NCBI GenBank assembly: GCA_017507285.1
Contig: JAFWBF010000033.1
Coordinates: 1 to 20,591, forward strand
Length of the DNA stretch: 20,591 bases
Source: Bacteroidales bacterium
GTDB lineage: Bacteria > Bacteroidota > Bacteroidia > Bacteroidales > P3
Direction of reading: 5' to 3'
Shown here: positions 1 through 6,645 of the stretch, piece after piece
Numbering within the stretch: the stretch's first letter is position 1
Layout: the number at the start of each line of letters is the position of its first letter
The notes under the pieces: generated by a model
The model's input: only the letters and a program-made list of their open reading frames with translations
The model's database searches: none
What the model was told of the DNA's origin: nothing
Program-made: the position numbers and the translations under genes

Positions 1-913
1 GATGGGTGTTGGTATTCTTTTCTACCAAGTCCCACTTGTTTACCACTATCACTACGCCCTTGTTGTTTCGTTGAATAAGGCCGTATATGTTCAAATCTTG
101 TTGTTCCAAACCCTGCGAAGCATCTATCATAAGTATGCATACATCGCTGTTTTCGATGGCACGTACAGACCGCAACACGGAGTAAAACTCTATATCTTCG
201 TTTACTTTCTGCTTCTTGCGAAGGCCGGCAGTATCTACAAAGTTGAAGTCGAAACCAAAAAGGTTGTAGCGAGTGAATATCGAATCGCGAGTGGTACCTG
301 CTATAGGAGTAACAATGTTTCGGTCTTGTCCGGTAAGGGCATTAATCATCGACGACTTGCCTACATTGGGCCTACCCACTACAGCTATACGCGGAAGGTC
401 GGAAGTTTCGTCCACCTCGTCCTGCATACCTTTCACCACCTCGTCCAGCAGCTCACCGGTTCCCGAGCCGTTCATGCCCGAAATGGGGTAGGGGTCGCCA
501 AGGCCCATGGCATAAAACTCCGGCACATCGTTCATGCGAAGGGGAGTATCAACCTTGTTGACCACCAGCAGCACTTTCTTTTTGCAACGGCGAAGCATGT
601 CGGCCACATCTTCGTCCATAGGAGTAACGCCTTCTTTTACATCAACCAAAAATAGGATAACGTCGGCCTCGTCGATGGCCAATTGTACCTGTTTGCGTAT
701 CTCTATCTCGAACGAATCGTCGCCACCAACCACATAACCACCGGTGTCGATAACCGAAAAATGTATTCCGGTCCATTCGGCTTTGCCATATTGGCGGTCG
801 CGAGTAACGCCGCTTACAGAGTCGACAATGGCACTGCGTGTCTCGGTCAAACGATTAAAAAAGGTGGATTTCCCTACATTAGGACGTCCTACTATTGCTA
901 CTATATTTCCCAT
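1..913 (-). CDS. der: Ribosome-assembly GTPase Der (EngA), C-terminus beyond the window
   Basis: Der is a double-GTPase that acts in maturation of the 50S ribosomal subunit. Read from the ATG at 913-911, the visible 304 residues carry two successive G domains. The first has the P-loop GRPNVGKST at residues 9-17, DTGG at 56-59 and NKVD at 119-122. The second has GRPNVGKSS at 180-188, DTAG at 227-230 and NKWD at 292-295. Two tandem GTPase domains of this kind define Der, and no other bacterial GTPase family has that layout. The C-terminal KH-like domain lies off the left edge, so the gene is incomplete here only because the window ends. A Bacteroidota-type promoter sits just upstream (967-997). 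The gene is separated by a 530-bp repeat-rich gap from the operon ending at 1445, so it is probably transcribed on its own. Confidence 0.97.
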   Translation of the reverse strand, partial: MGNIVAIVGRPNVGKSTFFNRLTETRSAIVDSVSGVTRDRQYGKAEWTGIHFSVIDTGGYVVGGDDSFEIEIRKQVQLAIDEADVILFLVDVKEGVTPMDEDVADMLRRCKKKVLLVVNKVDTPLRMNDVPEFYAMGLGDPYPISGMNGSGTGELLDEVVKGMQDEVDETSDLPRIAVVGRPNVGKSSMINALTGQDRNIVTPIAGTTRDSIFTRYNLFGFDFNFVDTAGLRKKQKVNEDIEFYSVLRSVRAIENSDVCILMIDASQGLEQQDLNIYGLIQRNNKGVVIVVNKWDLVEKNTNTH

Positions 914-966
914 AATTGATTGATTTATATAGTTTAATTACTATTTTCATTTACATAAATATGGTG

Positions 967-997
967 CAAAGTTACAAATATTCTGCGAAACAACAAC
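967..997 (-). promoter_or_regulatory. Probable der promoter, Bacteroidota type
   Basis: On the minus strand TAACTTTG (974-967) matches the TAnnTTTG -7 consensus. A TTG (996-994) lies 19 bp further upstream, where the -33 element is expected. The predicted 5' leader is about 45-50 nt. Confidence 0.6.
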
Positions 998-1045
998 CAT
1001 ATAGTGCCGATAATTATCAATCACTACCCGAAGGCGATAAGTTTC

Positions 1046-1111
1046 CCTCTCGAGGAAGATGTTTTTTCATCACGATATAATTTCATCTTTCTCACCAAAG
1101 TGAAAACAATG
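1046..1111. repeat. 22-bp-period repeat, CATCACGA family (degenerate, about three units)
   Basis: Unit starts are at 1046 (CCTCTCGAGGAAGATG), 1068 (CATCACGATATAATTTCATC) and 1090 (TCTCACCAAAG). The middle unit closely matches the unit at 8181 and those at 16506-16550, all in other intergenic regions. The unit length is 22 bp, as in those arrays. The copies are weaker here than in the other two places, so the third unit is only a partial match. Confidence 0.6.
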
Positions 1112-1154
1112 ACTTAGCGTATATCCGTTAGGCATGGTGCATTAAAAAAGTTTT

Positions 1155-1198
1155 GTATCATCGTAAGAAATCTTCAGTATCATCGTTTGATTTTTTCC
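1155..1198. repeat. 22-bp-period repeat, GTATCATCGT type, two units
   Basis: GTATCATCGT starts at 1155 and again at 1177, exactly 22 bp apart. The remaining 12 bp of each unit have diverged. The pair directly precedes the CCTAAG array, which has the same period. Confidence 0.65.
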
Positions 1199-1308
1199 TC
1201 CTAAGGTGCTTAGGAAGGATTCCTAAGGTGCTTAGGAGGATTTCCTAAGGTGCTTAGGAGGATTTCCTAAAGTGCTTAGGAGGGTTTCCTAAGGTGCTTA
1301 GGAGATAT
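1199..1308. repeat. Five tandem 22-bp units with a CCTAAG/CTTAGG dyad
   Basis: CCTAAGGTGCTTAGG begins at 1200, 1222, 1244, 1266 (one change, CCTAAAGTG) and 1288, a strict 22-bp period. Each copy is a hairpin with a 6-bp stem (CCTAAG with CTTAGG) and a 3-nt loop. The linkers are short, of the form AGGATTT. In the first copy the dyad extends outward (TCCTCCTAAG with CTTAGGAAGGA, one mismatch). The array lies between the 3' end of the lipoprotein gene and the der promoter. Confidence 0.95.
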
Positions 1309-1313
1309 TTTTC

Positions 1314-1370
1314 TAATGATAAAGCAAGTAAAAAGTAATGATAAGGCAAATAAAAACTAATGATAGGCCG
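1314..1370. repeat. Three 22-bp-period units, TAATGATA type
   Basis: TAATGATA begins at 1314, 1336 and 1358, again 22 bp apart. The first two copies also share the following GCAARTAAAAA. The third runs into an inverted repeat, with CTAATGATAGGCC at 1357-1369 matching its complement at 1425-1437. The array directly follows the CCTAAG array but has an unrelated sequence. Confidence 0.85.
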
Positions 1371-1437
1371 AGGCAAGCGGAAGGGTAAACCAAAGAAAAC
1401 AAATAAATCCCGTCCCTTGCCATAGGCCTATCATTAG
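1357..1437 (-). terminator. Long inverted repeat just past the lipoprotein stop codon
   Basis: CTAATGATAGGCC (1357-1369) and GGCCTATCATTAG (1425-1437) are perfect 13-bp inverted arms. Inside them GGCAAG and CTTGCC (1372-1377 and 1415-1420) extend the stem imperfectly. The outer arm lies 7 bp from the stop codon of the minus-strand operon. It may end transcription or protect the 3' end. It has no long U-tract, so it is not a textbook intrinsic terminator. Confidence 0.45.
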
Positions 1438-1444
1438 TTGTTAT

Positions 1445-2737
1445 TTATTCATTACGAGTTTGCATTACCGAAAATCTTCCTCCACGGCTACGTATGGGCT
1501 GCACCAATTCTCGTAGTTCGGCAATATCCAGCTTGTGATAATTCTGATTCTTGGGTTCGGCAAACAACTTCCGGTTCTTGTTGTAGCGCTCAACGTTGTA
1601 GTTCATCGCATTGTTGAAGTTTGAGCGCGATATGGTTTGTTTCAGTTTTTCCAAATCGGTCTTGCCCGAAAGATAGTTATCGATATCCTTTTGAGTAAGA
1701 TGTCTTTTGTATTTATCCAACTCTGTTTGTGGCAACAATCCGGTGGCGGTATCCACCTTTTCGTCGATGGTTGTAAGGTCGATAGCGCCTGCCAATGTGG
1801 TTTCGAGCAGCACAAGTTTCTTTCTGTTCTTATCCTTATAAAAACCAAGATAGGCATGTTTGGGCTCGACAAATATTACGGGTGTAAGACCTATCTTTTT
1901 CAGTATCGACGACATAAAGGCACAGGCGTCGATACAATTGGCCTGACGGTTACGATACACTTCGTCGAAAAACCTTATGTATTGCGAATTTACTTTGGTC
2001 GAATACTTGCTGGTGTTGGATATGGAGCTGTATTTGATACCCTTGCTTTGGATAAAATACCAGATGGCAAACACTTGGTTTATCACTTCCTTCTCTCCAA
2101 GCTGATAGCCCGAAAACCTATTTACGAGTTTTTGTTCCAATATGTTGTTGAGCATGACATCGAGCCAAGGATGCTCCTCGTTTACAAAAGCTGCAAACAT
2201 CCAACGATAGTCGATATACTTACCTGCGGTATCTCTTATACCTAATAGGCACTCGTTGATGGTACGATAGTTGAGCCTTATGTTTTTGATATCTACCTCT
2301 TCGTCGTTGATATAGCACGTAAACGTGAGGTCGACCTTGCCGGGCTGTTTGAGGCGTATAAGGTTGTCGTACTTCCACTTTACCAATGGATAGAAGGTGT
2401 AGGTCTCGCCTTTCTTGGGCAGGTTGGCCTGAAAAAAGGTTATATAGTTCATCTCCGACGAATCCATAACTATACGTAGCACCGAGTTGTCCTTAGGGCT
2501 TGTAACCCTATAAGAAAAGAAGTCCGACTCTACTTTTCCGTTGTAGTTGGCCAGCCCCATTATAAGCGATGGATACATAATACCATCGAAGTTGGCATCG
2601 TAAGCCACCTCAAAGTTTACCTTTTGCGGGTCTATGGTTCGTGCCGATTTCTTTTCGGCACAGCCAATGACAAAAATCATAGTTGCCACCATAAGCACAG
2701 CCACCGATATGTGTTTCAGTTGTTGGTTATTCATCAT
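1445..2737 (-). CDS. Predicted lipoprotein with a transglutaminase-like domain
   Basis: The 430-residue product starts with a basic N-terminus, a hydrophobic helix and a lipobox ending at Cys26 (FVIGC). It is therefore expected to be lipidated and anchored on the periplasmic or outer face of a membrane. Residues about 258-315 resemble the transglutaminase/cysteine-protease core. Cys268 lies in RQANCIDACAFMSSIL, His294 in EPKHAYLGFY, and an acidic residue (Glu312) in LVLLETTL could be the third member. The substrate is unknown: such domains act as proteases, amidases or inactive binding modules. The start overlaps the end of a 40-residue gene by 11 bp and lies downstream of a sodium symporter, so all three are probably translated from one mRNA. 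The transglutaminase call comes from motif reading only. The N-terminal 230 residues match nothing I recognise. Confidence 0.8.
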   Translation of the reverse strand: MMNNQQLKHISVAVLMVATMIFVIGCAEKKSARTIDPQKVNFEVAYDANFDGIMYPSLIMGLANYNGKVESDFFSYRVTSPKDNSVLRIVMDSSEMNYITFFQANLPKKGETYTFYPLVKWKYDNLIRLKQPGKVDLTFTCYINDEEVDIKNIRLNYRTINECLLGIRDTAGKYIDYRWMFAAFVNEEHPWLDVMLNNILEQKLVNRFSGYQLGEKEVINQVFAIWYFIQSKGIKYSSISNTSKYSTKVNSQYIRFFDEVYRNRQANCIDACAFMSSILKKIGLTPVIFVEPKHAYLGFYKDKNRKKLVLLETTLAGAIDLTTIDEKVDTATGLLPQTELDKYKRHLTQKDIDNYLSGKTDLEKLKQTISRSNFNNAMNYNVERYNKNRKLFAEPKNQNYHKLDIAELRELVQPIRSRGGRFSVMQTRNE

Positions 2738-2849
2738 CGGTAATATCTTTATCGGGTTTTGCTTTAAGCATTCTTGTAAACAAATAAACAGTCATTACCA
2801 CGATAAACAACTGCACCGTAATCATAATCACCAATGCCGATGTATTCAT
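2727..2849 (-). CDS. 40-residue single-helix membrane protein, possible NSS symporter small subunit
   Basis: This short gene begins at the ATG at 2849-2847, which overlaps the stop of the symporter gene as ATGA, and ends with TAA at 2729-2727. The TAA lies inside the first codons of the lipoprotein gene. A purine-rich AAAGGAGG lies about 7 nt before the ATG, an unusually good Shine-Dalgarno match for Bacteroidota. The product has one hydrophobic helix (residues about 5-25, SALVIMITVQLFIVVMTVYL) followed by a charged tail rich in Lys and Asp. In Corynebacterium a small one-helix protein, MetS, is required by the NSS transporter MetP, and small accessory proteins beside NSS genes are known elsewhere. 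Size, topology and tight coupling to the transporter suggest the same role here. No sequence similarity to MetS was tested. Confidence 0.8.
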   Translation of the reverse strand: MNTSALVIMITVQLFIVVMTVYLFTRMLKAKPDKDITDDE

Positions 2850-4660
2850 AATCTTGCCTCCTTTCGTTCTATATTTTTATTGCCTTTCCATATCATAACA
2901 CATATAATCAACAGCAATAATACTAGCAATATCCTCGACATATCTACGTAAAAGACATCGTTTATCACCCGTCCGCTATATAGCACATCGCCGGCAGCCA
3001 CCTTCTGCCCTACCTCTACCTGCGGCACATCGGAGTGGGCAAAAGCATAGTTCCTTACTTGGCCACCGCCAGACACACAGATGTAGTTACGCCCATTATG
3101 GCTGTATATCGAATCGACCGTTCCTGCGTTTTCGGCATAAAATTTGTCGGTTATCCATTGGCTGTTGGGGCCTATGCCCTTATGGGTAAGTTCGCCTACA
3201 ATACTTGCATCATCCAACTCCCAACCTTTTATACTTATAAGCGACCAATCGTCGCCCTTGGGCTTCACCAATGCTGCAAGGAATATTACTATAAGCATAA
3301 CGGGAGTTATGTATTTAAGTATAAACTTGAATATCTTAGGCACCCTGATGTCGGCACCCTGATGTATCATTGCCCAACCTTTGTCTACACCTATCACCCA
3401 CGAAAACAATATGGCCTCGAACATGGCGAATATAAATAGCGACACCGTTCCGCCCCAATAATCGTATTGGTCAAACACTCCTTTTTGGAAAAACAGTACT
3501 GTAGGAAGGCCTAAAATAAATATTATCAACCCAAAGAACAGTGTAGACTTTTTCCGCTCCCAACCAAAGCCATCTTTTAGGAAAGCCACAATAGGCGAAC
3601 CCATTGCCACCGTTGAGGTGATACCGGCAAAGAAAAGAAGCCCAAAGAAAGCGGCACCTGCTATAGCTCCTATCACATTGCCCCACTGACCAAAAAGGAA
3701 TGGCATAGAACGGAATCCCAAACCAAAACCTCCCAGACCAACAAGCTCAACCACCTTGTCGATTCCAAAATAGCCGATAGATATAGGTATTATTATTGAA
3801 CTACCAATAATAACTTCGCAAAACTCGTTGGTGAAACCTGTGGTCATTGCATTGAGGGCTATATCGTCGTTCTTACGCAAGTATGAGGCATAACACTGTA
3901 TGCAGCCCATACCCAACGAGAGGGTAAAGAATATCTGCCCGGCAGCGGCAAGCCATACCTTTGGATCCTTGAGCGAGTCGAACTGCGGAGTCCACAAGAA
4001 GTTAAAGCCCACCATGCCATCATATACAGCACCATCGGTACCGGCCTTGATGGTAAAAGCCTTAACTACAAGAAACAACCCGAATACTATAAGCAACGGC
4101 ATGCATATCTTGGATAGTTTTTCGATGCCTTTCTGCAACCCTCGCGAAAGAATCCATATATTAAGCACTAGACACAAAATATAAAATATCAAAGCCTCGT
4201 ATGATATTCCCGTAGTAGAAGTAGATACATCTAAATAGCTATCGAAGAAAGCCGATACCTGTCCTTCGGTCATTCCACGGAAAGTTCCTATTATAGAATG
4301 ATACACATACGACATGGTCCAACTTTCGATATAGCAATAATAGGCTGCTATAACAAAGTTTGAAAACAAACCCAATCCACCTATATACTTCCACAGCCTT
4401 CGCTTGTTCATAGTCTTCATTATATAAGGAGGCGAGTTGAAACCAAAACTTCCACCATATCTACCCGTCGACCATTCGACCAACAATAATGGTAAACCTA
4501 ACAAAACAAACGATACAATATAGGGAATAATAAAAGCTCCTCCCCCATTTTGTACCGCCTGAATAGGAAATCTCAAAAAGTTTCCCAACCCCACAGCATT
4601 ACCTGCCATGGCCAATATCAATCCCAGCCTTGAGCCCCATCTTTCAGTATTTTGTGCCAT
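2846..4660 (-). CDS. Sodium-dependent transporter of the NSS/SNF family, with extra C-terminal soluble segment
   Basis: A 604-residue inner-membrane symporter of the LeuT-fold NSS family, which couples Na+ entry to uptake of amino acids or related compounds. The first helix has the family signature GNAVGLGNFLRFP (residues 20-32), which carries Na+ and substrate contacts. The unwound sixth helix is visible in GQIFFTLSLGMG, and AGITSTVAMGSP (about 345-356) matches the Na2-site region of helix 8. The substrate cannot be read from sequence. The protein is longer than typical bacterial members of about 450-500 residues. After the helix at about 446-464 there is a non-membrane stretch of about 110 residues (466-574), then a final helix (about 575-595) and a basic tail. 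Part of that stretch (VEVGQKVAAGDVLYSGR, about 548-564) recalls a lipoyl/HlyD-like hairpin. The gene overlaps the next small gene by 4 bp. Confidence 0.95.
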   Translation of the reverse strand: MAQNTERWGSRLGLILAMAGNAVGLGNFLRFPIQAVQNGGGAFIIPYIVSFVLLGLPLLLVEWSTGRYGGSFGFNSPPYIMKTMNKRRLWKYIGGLGLFSNFVIAAYYCYIESWTMSYVYHSIIGTFRGMTEGQVSAFFDSYLDVSTSTTGISYEALIFYILCLVLNIWILSRGLQKGIEKLSKICMPLLIVFGLFLVVKAFTIKAGTDGAVYDGMVGFNFLWTPQFDSLKDPKVWLAAAGQIFFTLSLGMGCIQCYASYLRKNDDIALNAMTTGFTNEFCEVIIGSSIIIPISIGYFGIDKVVELVGLGGFGLGFRSMPFLFGQWGNVIGAIAGAAFFGLLFFAGITSTVAMGSPIVAFLKDGFGWERKKSTLFFGLIIFILGLPTVLFFQKGVFDQYDYWGGTVSLFIFAMFEAILFSWVIGVDKGWAMIHQGADIRVPKIFKFILKYITPVMLIVIFLAALVKPKGDDWSLISIKGWELDDASIVGELTHKGIGPNSQWITDKFYAENAGTVDSIYSHNGRNYICVSGGGQVRNYAFAHSDVPQVEVGQKVAAGDVLYSGRVINDVFYVDMSRILLVLLLLIICVMIWKGNKNIERKEARL

Positions 4661-4720
4661 ATCTTATAAAATATCTTTAAACAATTGAAAAAATCTTATT
4701 GTATATAAGTTTATTACGCA

Positions 4721-5146
4721 TCAGTGACAAAATTTCATCTCTTTACATAACATATATATAATAAATCTGACTGCCGAAATTAATAACATAGGTCCTAACC
4801 CTGAATAAAATAACGCAATAAATATTATTGGAATATTTGGAATATGGTTGAGTACAATACCCAAACTCATCATAATTAAAAGCATCAACCATCCTCTGAG
4901 CGGAAACACATGCCACACCCATGTTTTGGAAGGCAACGACGATATATGTAGAGAATAACGATCAACTATTCTACGAAACATAAAGAAAAAAGAAAAAAAT
5001 ACTAGTAGCGTACCAGCAATAATAAGAAAAAGCCTGTCACTTTCCAACAGCCTAGCATAAGCATCAATGCCTTGTTGGGTTATTTTTATTCCAGGTATTC
5101 CCCATATCAAAACTGCTACAATATATAAATATTTACGATTCACCAT
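4721..5146 (-). CDS. Conserved Bacteroidota four-helix membrane protein of unknown function
   Basis: A 141-residue protein with four hydrophobic segments, at about residues 6-24, 38-56, 84-101 and 104-130. The loop between helices 2 and 3 contains FRRIVDRYSLHISSLPSKTWVWHVFPLRGW. I recall similar proteins in Bacteroides relatives but know of no assigned function. It lies 60 bp upstream of the sodium symporter on the same strand, with no terminator between them, so the two are likely cotranscribed. The C-terminus ends in KEMKFCH. No catalytic motif is visible. Confidence 0.8.
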   Translation of the reverse strand: MVNRKYLYIVAVLIWGIPGIKITQQGIDAYARLLESDRLFLIIAGTLLVFFSFFFMFRRIVDRYSLHISSLPSKTWVWHVFPLRGWLMLLIMMSLGIVLNHIPNIPIIFIALFYSGLGPMLLISAVRFIIYMLCKEMKFCH

Positions 5147-5580
5147 AATGAATATATTAATTAATTGATAAACATAGTTTCAAAATACATATTTAATCTA
5201 TAAAACATTCACAACATGAATATGTTTCCTCCACGAAACACCTTTTATCGAACACTTATTTGCAAAAAAACAGAGATGTAAAGATACATATTTTTGGCTA
5301 TTCACACCAAGCTAACCAAAAAAGATGAAAAAGAAACACCTTAAAATGTGCATAAATCTCAAGAAACAAACTTACAGTTATAGAATATTACAAATGTTTT
5401 AAATTATGCCATCCAATTTCATCGAAAAATATCACCACCAAAGCACAAAGATTATGCAATCAGATATCTTCATCCTAACTATAACATTATAACACCCACA
5501 ATTTAACAGCTCTTATAAAGCAAAGCGACGAAAGATATTTTTTTCGTCGCTTTCTAATCATTATGTCTGAAAAATAGTTT
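5147..5580. other. Intergenic region, AT-rich
   Basis: A 434-bp gap containing the tdh terminator hairpin at its left end (5522-5553) and presumably the promoter of the minus-strand membrane protein gene at 5146. TATCTTTA, read on the minus strand at about 5279-5286, is a 7-of-8 match to the -7 consensus, but its position is uncertain. I see no 22-bp-period repeat and no coding sequence here. Confidence 0.5.
5522..5553 (-). terminator. Hairpin terminator after tdh
   Basis: AAAGCGACGAAA (5522-5533) and TTTCGTCGCTTT (5542-5553) form a perfect 12-bp stem with an 8-nt AT loop, 27 bp past the tdh stop. The stem is followed on the minus strand by a short T-containing tail, so termination strength is uncertain. 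Confidence 0.65.
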
Positions 5581-6540
5581 TTACAACAAACCTTTTTCTT
5601 TCTTTTCGCGCAAAGTAGTAAGCATATCTACGGTCATCTTGTCAAGGTCGTATTTAGGATTCCAACCCCATTCTTTTCTAGCACAAGAGTCGTCCAAGCT
5701 ATTTGGCCAACTGTCGGCGATGGCTTGTTTTATAGGCTCGGGTTCGTACACCATTTCAAAATCAGGAACGTATTTCTTTATAGCGTTGTATATAATTTCG
5801 GGATCGAAACTCATAGCAGTTACGTTGAACGAGTTGCGGTGGATAAACTTCGATGGGTCGGCTTCCATGATGTTAATCATAGCATCCAATGCATCGGGCA
5901 TGTACATCATATCCATAAAGGTTCCTTTCTTAAGCGGACAAACGAACTTTTCGCCTTTAACTGCAGCATAATATATTTCCACTGCATAGTCGGTAGTACC
6001 ACCGCCGGGCAATGTAAGGTTAGAAATAAGACCAGGGAAACGCACCGAACGTGTATCTACACCAAAACGAGTGAAATAGTAGTCGCTAAGAAGCTCGCCT
6101 GTTACTTTTGTTACTCCGTAGATAGTTGCAGGGCGCTGGATGGTATCTTGAGGAGTCATATCACGAGGAGTGCTAGGACCAAAAGCACCTATAGAGCTAG
6201 GAGTAAATACTGCACAATTAAATATGCGAGCCACTTCCAAGCAATTTACCAAGCTGCCAATTCCCACGTTCCAGCCAAGCATAGGGTTCAATTCGGCTGT
6301 AGCCGAAAGAATAGCTGCCAAGTTATATATAGTATCGATGTTGTATTTCTTTACCACATCAACTATCTGCATTATTTGAGTAGAATCTATGCGCTCAATT
6401 GGACCACGTTCATATATAGGGCCTGTAAGTTGACGCAAATCGCTACATACAACGTTGTTGTCACCATAAATATCGCGTAGGTTTCTTGTAAGTTCGGATC
6501 CTATCTGTCCGCCGGCACCTACTATTAATATTTTTTTCAT
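5581..6540 (-). CDS. tdh: L-threonine 3-dehydrogenase, SDR (epimerase-like) type
   Basis: Oxidises L-threonine to 2-amino-3-oxobutyrate with NAD+. The 319-residue protein is an extended short-chain dehydrogenase. It has the NAD-binding motif GAGGQIG at residues 8-14, an acidic/basic pair after the second strand (CSDLR), a Ser pair at 115-116 in FTPSSIGAFGP, and the catalytic Tyr141/Lys145 in IYGVTK. The segment LPGGGTTDYAVEIYYAA is characteristic, as I know the family, of the SDR-type threonine dehydrogenases found in Flavobacterium and in mammalian mitochondria. It is not typical of sugar-nucleotide epimerases. The gene lies 105 bp downstream of kbl on the same strand, and Kbl consumes its unstable product. 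A generic annotation would be NAD-dependent epimerase, but the kbl neighbour and the GGGTTDYAVEIY motif favour threonine dehydrogenase. Confidence 0.92.
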   Translation of the reverse strand: MKKILIVGAGGQIGSELTRNLRDIYGDNNVVCSDLRQLTGPIYERGPIERIDSTQIMQIVDVVKKYNIDTIYNLAAILSATAELNPMLGWNVGIGSLVNCLEVARIFNCAVFTPSSIGAFGPSTPRDMTPQDTIQRPATIYGVTKVTGELLSDYYFTRFGVDTRSVRFPGLISNLTLPGGGTTDYAVEIYYAAVKGEKFVCPLKKGTFMDMMYMPDALDAMINIMEADPSKFIHRNSFNVTAMSFDPEIIYNAIKKYVPDFEMVYEPEPIKQAIADSWPNSLDDSCARKEWGWNPKYDLDKMTVDMLTTLREKKEKGLL

Positions 6541-6593
6541 CGTAAGATTATATTTAAATTATATATGACCTATTTTTGAGGAAAAGATAAAAA

Positions 6594-6630
6594 GAGTAAC
6601 GAAAAAAGCAATGTCTTTTTCTCGCTACTC
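6594..6630 (-). terminator. Hairpin with U-tract between kbl and tdh
   Basis: Read on the minus strand, a stem of about 15 bp (GAGTAGCGAGAAAAAG with CTTTTTTCGTTACTC, G-U pairs and a one-base bulge) is followed by TTTTTATCTTTT. This has the form of an intrinsic terminator, yet it lies inside a functional gene pair. It may lower tdh expression relative to kbl or mark a 3' processing point. Confidence 0.65.
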
Positions 6631-6645
6631 CTTTATTTTTTATTA

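Noticed and set aside
2..655. 217-codon plus-strand reading frame
   Set aside because: Antisense shadow of der, whose motifs are unmistakable on the minus strand.
1155..1380. CRISPR array
   Set aside because: Units are contiguous 22-bp repeats without unique spacers of constant length, and no cas genes are nearby.
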